A stretch of 59,725 bases of DNA, from assembly GCA_017557525.1 (NCBI GenBank), contig JAFYYN010000004.1, positions 1 through 59,725 of the forward strand, read 5' to 3'. This document shows, in pieces, positions 56,519 through 59,725 of the stretch. The notes beneath the pieces were generated by a model, which was not told the DNA's origin, ran no database searches, and saw only the letters and a list, made by a program, of their open reading frames with translations. The stretch is from Lachnospiraceae bacterium. GTDB lineage: Bacteria > Bacillota > Clostridia > Lachnospirales > Lachnospiraceae. Within the stretch, counting starts at the first letter, position 1, and the number at the start of each line of letters is the position of its first letter. The position numbers and the translations under genes are program-made.

Positions 56519-57943
56519 ATGTATTTAAAGAGGATGAGAAGAGTAATACCTGTATTTATGGCACTGATGATAATCACTGGTATGTTTGGTGCTATGTCAT
56601 CGTTTAAACCGGTTTCTGCAGATGAAAATGAGGCAGTTTCTGCTGAAAGTACAACCGATGATGTTACAACCGAAGAAATAACTACTAATGAGGATCAAAC
56701 CGTTGAAAATGTGTTTGAGGAGACAGTTGATACCTCACCGGTATTTGACCAGTCATCAGTAGATACGTCGATTCAAGAGGATTCAGAGGATAAGGAGTTT
56801 CGCGCAGTATGGATTGCATACTATGATTTTGCAGACTCTCAAGGGTGCAGCAAGTCTGAGTTCAGGGCTTATGTCGGAGAGATGTTTGATAATGCAAAGA
56901 ATCTGGGGATGAACGCTGTTGTTGTACATGTGCGTCCATTCAGTGATGCGATGTATAAGTCAGAGTACTACCCCTGGTCTTCATATGCATCGGGGCAGCA
57001 GGGCGTTAACCCCGGATATGACCCATTAAGCATTATGGTTGAAGAGGCTCATGAGAGAGACCTCGAAATCCATGCATGGCTTAATCCGTACAGGGTTTCA
57101 ACATCATGGAATTATGGTACGGATGTAAAGTCCTTGTCAAAGAAGAACCCTGCCAGGAAATGGCTGACCAATAAGAAGACCACTGATGACAGATATGTAC
57201 TGGAGCATGACGGTGCCTTGTATTACAACCCTTCGGTACCTGCAGTCAGGAAACTCATAGTTAACGGTGTTAAGGAAATAGTTGAAAACTATGATGTGGA
57301 CGGCATACATTTTGATGACTATTTTTATCCGGCTTTAGGCAGCAATTACGAGTCGATATTTGATGCGCCGGAGTACGAGGCTTATAAAAAGAAGAGGGCA
57401 GCAGCCGGTAAAAAGGCACTTTCTATAGACAAGTGGAGAATGTACAATGTAAATACCCTTGTGAAAGAGGTTTACAGTGCGGTTAAGGAAGTTCGCAGTA
57501 CCTGTATTTTCGGTATCAGTCCAGGTGGATACATTGACTACTTTGATGATAAGGATCGCTGGTACGTAGACTACAGGACCTGGATGAAGGAAGATGGCTA
57601 TATAGATTACATCTGTCCTCAGCTTTACTGGTCGTTTAATAACAGGAACATATTCCCCTTCTATGAAACACTTCTTGCATGGGCAGAGCATCTGGAGAAT
57701 GAGAATGTTAAGCTCTATGTTGGACTCCCTGCTTATAAGATGAATTCTAAGAACGTGATAAGCTCTCAGGATTCTCTTGTAGATACGGAGTGGTATAACC
57801 AGTACCTGTTGGCAGATATGGTAAGGTTTTTAAGGCGGTCGGGTAAGGCGTCAGGTTTTATTGTTTTTGATTACTCGGATCTTGTGACTGAGAAGAACAA
57901 GAAAGCTGCTCAGTTTATGAAAGAAGAAATTGAGATAGAGTGA
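56519..57943 (+). CDS. Secreted GHL10 (DUF187) glycosyl hydrolase-like protein
   Basis: 474 residues. Signal peptide (MYLKRMRRVIPVFMALMIIT), a Thr/Glu-rich linker (about 38-80), then a barrel starting FRAVWIAYYDFADS and continuing MNAVVVHVRPFSDAMY, YYPWSSYASG, EIHAWLNPYRVS, VDGIHFDDYFYP, RSTCIFGISPGGY and YIDYICPQLYWSF. This is the GHL10/DUF187 family, distantly related to GH10/GH13 barrels and often found in wall-associated or peptidoglycan-active proteins. Possible catalytic acids lie in HFDDYF. SD AAGGAG. It is divergent from the DUF6273-like gene. Confidence 0.87.
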   Translation: MYLKRMRRVIPVFMALMIITGMFGAMSSFKPVSADENEAVSAESTTDDVTTEEITTNEDQTVENVFEETVDTSPVFDQSSVDTSIQEDSEDKEFRAVWIAYYDFADSQGCSKSEFRAYVGEMFDNAKNLGMNAVVVHVRPFSDAMYKSEYYPWSSYASGQQGVNPGYDPLSIMVEEAHERDLEIHAWLNPYRVSTSWNYGTDVKSLSKKNPARKWLTNKKTTDDRYVLEHDGALYYNPSVPAVRKLIVNGVKEIVENYDVDGIHFDDYFYPALGSNYESIFDAPEYEAYKKKRAAAGKKALSIDKWRMYNVNTLVKEVYSAVKEVRSTCIFGISPGGYIDYFDDKDRWYVDYRTWMKEDGYIDYICPQLYWSFNNRNIFPFYETLLAWAEHLENENVKLYVGLPAYKMNSKNVISSQDSLVDTEWYNQYLLADMVRFLRRSGKASGFIVFDYSDLVTEKNKKAAQFMKEEIEIE

Positions 57944-57996
57944 CACCTCATCCGGTCGCTCCGCGACCACCTTCCCCTCGAGGGGGGAAGGCTTTG
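57944..57996. repeat. Dispersed repeat, family A (best copy)
   Basis: CACCTCATCCGGTCGC-TCC-GCGACCACCTT, then CCCCTCGAGGGG and GGAAGGCTTTGG. It contains a perfect inner hairpin and an outer CCTTCCCC/GGGGAAGG pair. It starts at the last base of the GHL10 stop codon. Confidence 0.8.
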
Positions 57997-58025
57997 GGTG
58001 ACAAGAGAACCGTCCCCCTGTCACC
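57997..58025. repeat. Family-B-like palindrome joined to family A
   Basis: GGTGACA, AGAG, core AACCGTCC, CCC, TGTCACC. It keeps the core octamer and hairpin form but has different arms. Confidence 0.72.
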
Positions 58026-58039
58026 TCGACCATGTTATA

Positions 58040-58071
58040 AAAAGGATCAGCCATTCACGACTGATCCTTTT
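58040..58071. terminator. Bidirectional terminator between convergent secreted-protein genes
   Basis: AAAAGGATCAG (58040-58050) pairs with CTGATCCTTTT (58061-58071). Confidence 0.9.
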
Positions 58072-58091
58072 AATTTTCTGAAAGAAAAAAA

Positions 58092-59558
58092 TTACTTTGA
58101 GATTGAAATTGTATAAAGATATCCGTAGAAACCTACACTTTCATATCCAATGCTGCCTCCGTAGTAATTCTTTTTACAGAAGTCGGCGAAGATACTCTGT
58201 AGTTCGGTGTATGTGGCCTTGTCCATTGATGATTCAAAGAATTGGATCTCAGCAGATGTTTTGTTTTCTGAACTACATTTCGCTAATTCTTTCTTAAGGT
58301 AATCTGCAGCCTCACTCTTACCGGTAACGGAAGTGACGTTAGCGTACTCGGAATATACGATGCCGAGGTCATTACTTGTTGCCTTAGGCAGACCGGTATC
58401 ATCCCAGTCGTGGGTCTTTGAGGCATCAGCGTCGGTTACGAGGAAATAGTGATATTTAACTCTGCCCGGCTTATCTGGGATAGGATCGTCCCAAGTAACG
58501 TCCATGACATACCATTTGCCGTTAACCTTTACTTTGTTCCAGGCATGATCTTCGATATTACCTGACTGATTAATTGAGGTTCCCTTTATGATGATACATT
58601 CAATACCGTTAGCTCTGCATAAGAAGTAAAATGCCTTGGAGTAACCGTCACAGATGCATATGCCCTCGTTTAATGCATAGTTCAGTGTATGAACACCCTT
58701 ACCGCTGTAAGATGTAGGGTATGCAATATTTAAAACCAGGTAGTCATGAATATTTTTGACAGTATCATATTCTGTTTTGCCCTTAAGTTCCTTGGCAAGA
58801 GATATAACCTGTTTGTATAACGCAAGCTCATCGCTGTTTAATAAGGAAGTATCGTTGGTTGCTATAGCGGCATCGATTGAATACTCGTCGTCATACATAT
58901 CTCTGATTGTCGGCGTTGTTACCTTAACCATGATGACGTTTTTATATTGTACGACCTCATCAATGCTTAACTCTTTTAGAGCAGGAAACATTGTCAGGTA
59001 TTCTTCTTCAGATCTTAACAGGTCCAGATCTTTTATGTCGCTAAAATACAGAGAAAATCTGGTATACTCCTTACAACCCTTTATGATGTTTGTTTTTATA
59101 TCCTCTGCAGTCTTAGAAATTAAAGACTCATCATACTTTAGGATGGTATTGGTATCCTTTATTAATGAAGACTTGAGAGCTTCGACCTTTTGCTTAGCCA
59201 GCACATCGTAATCCGGCGTATCTGATACAGGTTCGGTAATTGTAAACTTTATTTTTACCTTGTAGGTTTTGCCGTTCTGCTTAACTTTGACTGTAATAGT
59301 TGCTTTACCGGCCTTTTTAGGAGTAACAACACCATTTTTTACTGTAGCCACCTTTTTGTTAGAGGATGAATACTTAAGCGTTGCGTTCTCGGATACATTC
59401 TTAAGCTCTATAGTGTACTTACCGGAATCAGTAGTTAGAGTGATATTGGATTCCTTAGCCTTTGGCTTGGCAGCAGCGCTTGCTCTTGCTCCAACAGGCA
59501 ATAGTACAATCAGAAGGAGAAATATAAATGTTGTTAATGACAGTTTCCGAATATTCAT
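58092..59558 (-). CDS. Secreted transglutaminase-like protein with Ig-like (Big_2) domain
   Basis: 488 residues. Signal peptide MNIRKLSLTTFIFLLLIVLLP, cleavage near ARA. An Ig-like domain (about 36-105, LTTDSGKYTIELKNVSENAT, then YSSSNKKVATVKNGVVTPKK, KAGKATITVKV) is followed by a transglutaminase-like domain. The triad is Cys in GICICDGYSKAF, His in EDHAWNKVKVNGKW and Asp in YVMDVTWDDP. Such proteins may be proteases, crosslinkers or wall-binding proteins. The Ig domain is the same type as in the 53430-55052 gene. Start at 59558 has AGGAGG; a GTG two codons upstream is possible. Confidence 0.86.
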   Translation of the reverse strand: MNIRKLSLTTFIFLLLIVLLPVGARASAAAKPKAKESNITLTTDSGKYTIELKNVSENATLKYSSSNKKVATVKNGVVTPKKAGKATITVKVKQNGKTYKVKIKFTITEPVSDTPDYDVLAKQKVEALKSSLIKDTNTILKYDESLISKTAEDIKTNIIKGCKEYTRFSLYFSDIKDLDLLRSEEEYLTMFPALKELSIDEVVQYKNVIMVKVTTPTIRDMYDDEYSIDAAIATNDTSLLNSDELALYKQVISLAKELKGKTEYDTVKNIHDYLVLNIAYPTSYSGKGVHTLNYALNEGICICDGYSKAFYFLCRANGIECIIIKGTSINQSGNIEDHAWNKVKVNGKWYVMDVTWDDPIPDKPGRVKYHYFLVTDADASKTHDWDDTGLPKATSNDLGIVYSEYANVTSVTGKSEAADYLKKELAKCSSENKTSAEIQFFESSMDKATYTELQSIFADFCKKNYYGGSIGYESVGFYGYLYTISISK

Positions 59559-59597
59559 GTGCACCTCCTAAGATTGTACTATCGTTAGGCGTTTGCG

Positions 59598-59632
59598 AAA
59601 CGCCGAAAGCCGCATAAATACGGCGTTTTTTT
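59598..59632 (+). terminator. Terminator-like hairpin upstream of the edge gene
   Basis: AAACGCCG (59598-59605) pairs with CGGCGTTT (59621-59628) across 15 bases, then T5. No plus-strand gene precedes it. A second hairpin, GGCGTTT-GCG-AAACGCC (59588-59604), overlaps it and lies in the leader of the minus-strand gene. Confidence 0.65.
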
Positions 59633-59644
59633 ACACAAAATAAT

Positions 59645-59725
59645 AGATAACTCCTCACCAGATATGGTATAATGTAATTGTCAAGAAAACATCTACCCAC
59701 CAAGAAAGGAGTTATCTGATATATA
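59645..59725 (+). promoter_or_regulatory. Promoter and leader of a gene beyond the window, with SD-masking inverted repeat
   Basis: A consensus TATAAT is at 59668-59673; the -35 is poor. An SD, AAAGGAG, lies at 59705-59711. AGATAACTCCT (59645-59655) is the exact reverse complement of AGGAGTTATCT (59707-59717), which includes most of the SD. A transcript started at the local -10 would lack the first arm; read-through RNA would have both arms. No start codon falls inside the window. Confidence 0.5.

Noticed and set aside
1-59725. CRISPR arrays, tRNA/rRNA genes, prophage or conjugative modules
   Set aside because: I looked for regular direct repeats with unique spacers, cloverleaf sequences, and integrase/phage-like genes, and found none. 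The repeats that exist are palindromic and scattered.

Overview
The window looks like a chromosomal segment of an anaerobic Firmicute, most likely a gut or rumen Lachnospiraceae relative (Butyrivibrio/Roseburia-like). I infer this from the moderate GC, strong AGGAGG-type ribosome binding sites, a biotin-dependent sodium-pump decarboxylase operon, a pyrophosphate-dependent phosphofructokinase, glucuronate and alpha-glucan/alpha-galactoside use, secreted proteins with bacterial Ig-like domains, and small palindromic repeats typical of Clostridia. No 16S/23S rRNA, tRNA, CRISPR array or prophage was seen. Most of the DNA is ordinary housekeeping sequence.

Layout. 1-1121: the 3' end of recA, then recX. 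1233-3137: a lipoprotein. 3278-8187: a five-gene operon encoding an acyl-CoA-type carboxyltransferase, OadG, a biotin carrier, OadB and an OadA-type carboxyltransferase, with two unrelated carboxyltransferases sharing one carrier. 8311-12053 (minus): a heterodimeric ABC exporter with one degenerate ATP site. 12274-18649: a secreted SGNH hydrolase, an unrecognised barrel-like enzyme and a MacB-type ABC ATPase-permease fusion. 18861-19790: an FMN riboswitch and the riboflavin transporter RibU. 19903-25273: a t6A tRNA-modification cluster (tsaE, tsaB, rimI, rnz, tsaD) with small unknown genes between. 25334-29374: a FliD-C-like protein, ispD and a GH36 alpha-galactosidase. 29565-32580: ACT protein, homoserine dehydrogenase and aspartokinase, the aspartate-family entry. 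32822-39716: GH13 amylolytic enzyme, nth, a TPR-like gene, a 33-residue membrane peptide, a HypE/PurM-C fragment, an Lrp regulator with an aminotransferase, and trmL. 39772-46905: mutS2, a two-component system, a membrane HtrA-like protein without its catalytic triad, and yhaM. 47027-49833: uxuA and uxuB. 50017-53369: cvfB and pfp. 53430-59558: four secreted proteins (Ig-like plus solute-binding, DUF6273-like, GHL10, Ig-like plus transglutaminase). The last 80 bases are the promoter and leader of a gene beyond the edge.

The least explained structure is non-coding. (i) Two copies, 26 kb apart, of a roughly 50-nt element that can fold as an H-type pseudoknot. Each has a non-conserved hairpin on its 5' side and lies 15-18 nt before a minus-strand start codon. 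(ii) Three families of small palindromic repeats scattered through intergenic DNA, often fused to each other. (iii) An inverted repeat at the right edge placed to hide the ribosome binding site only in read-through transcripts, an arrangement known from transposase genes.
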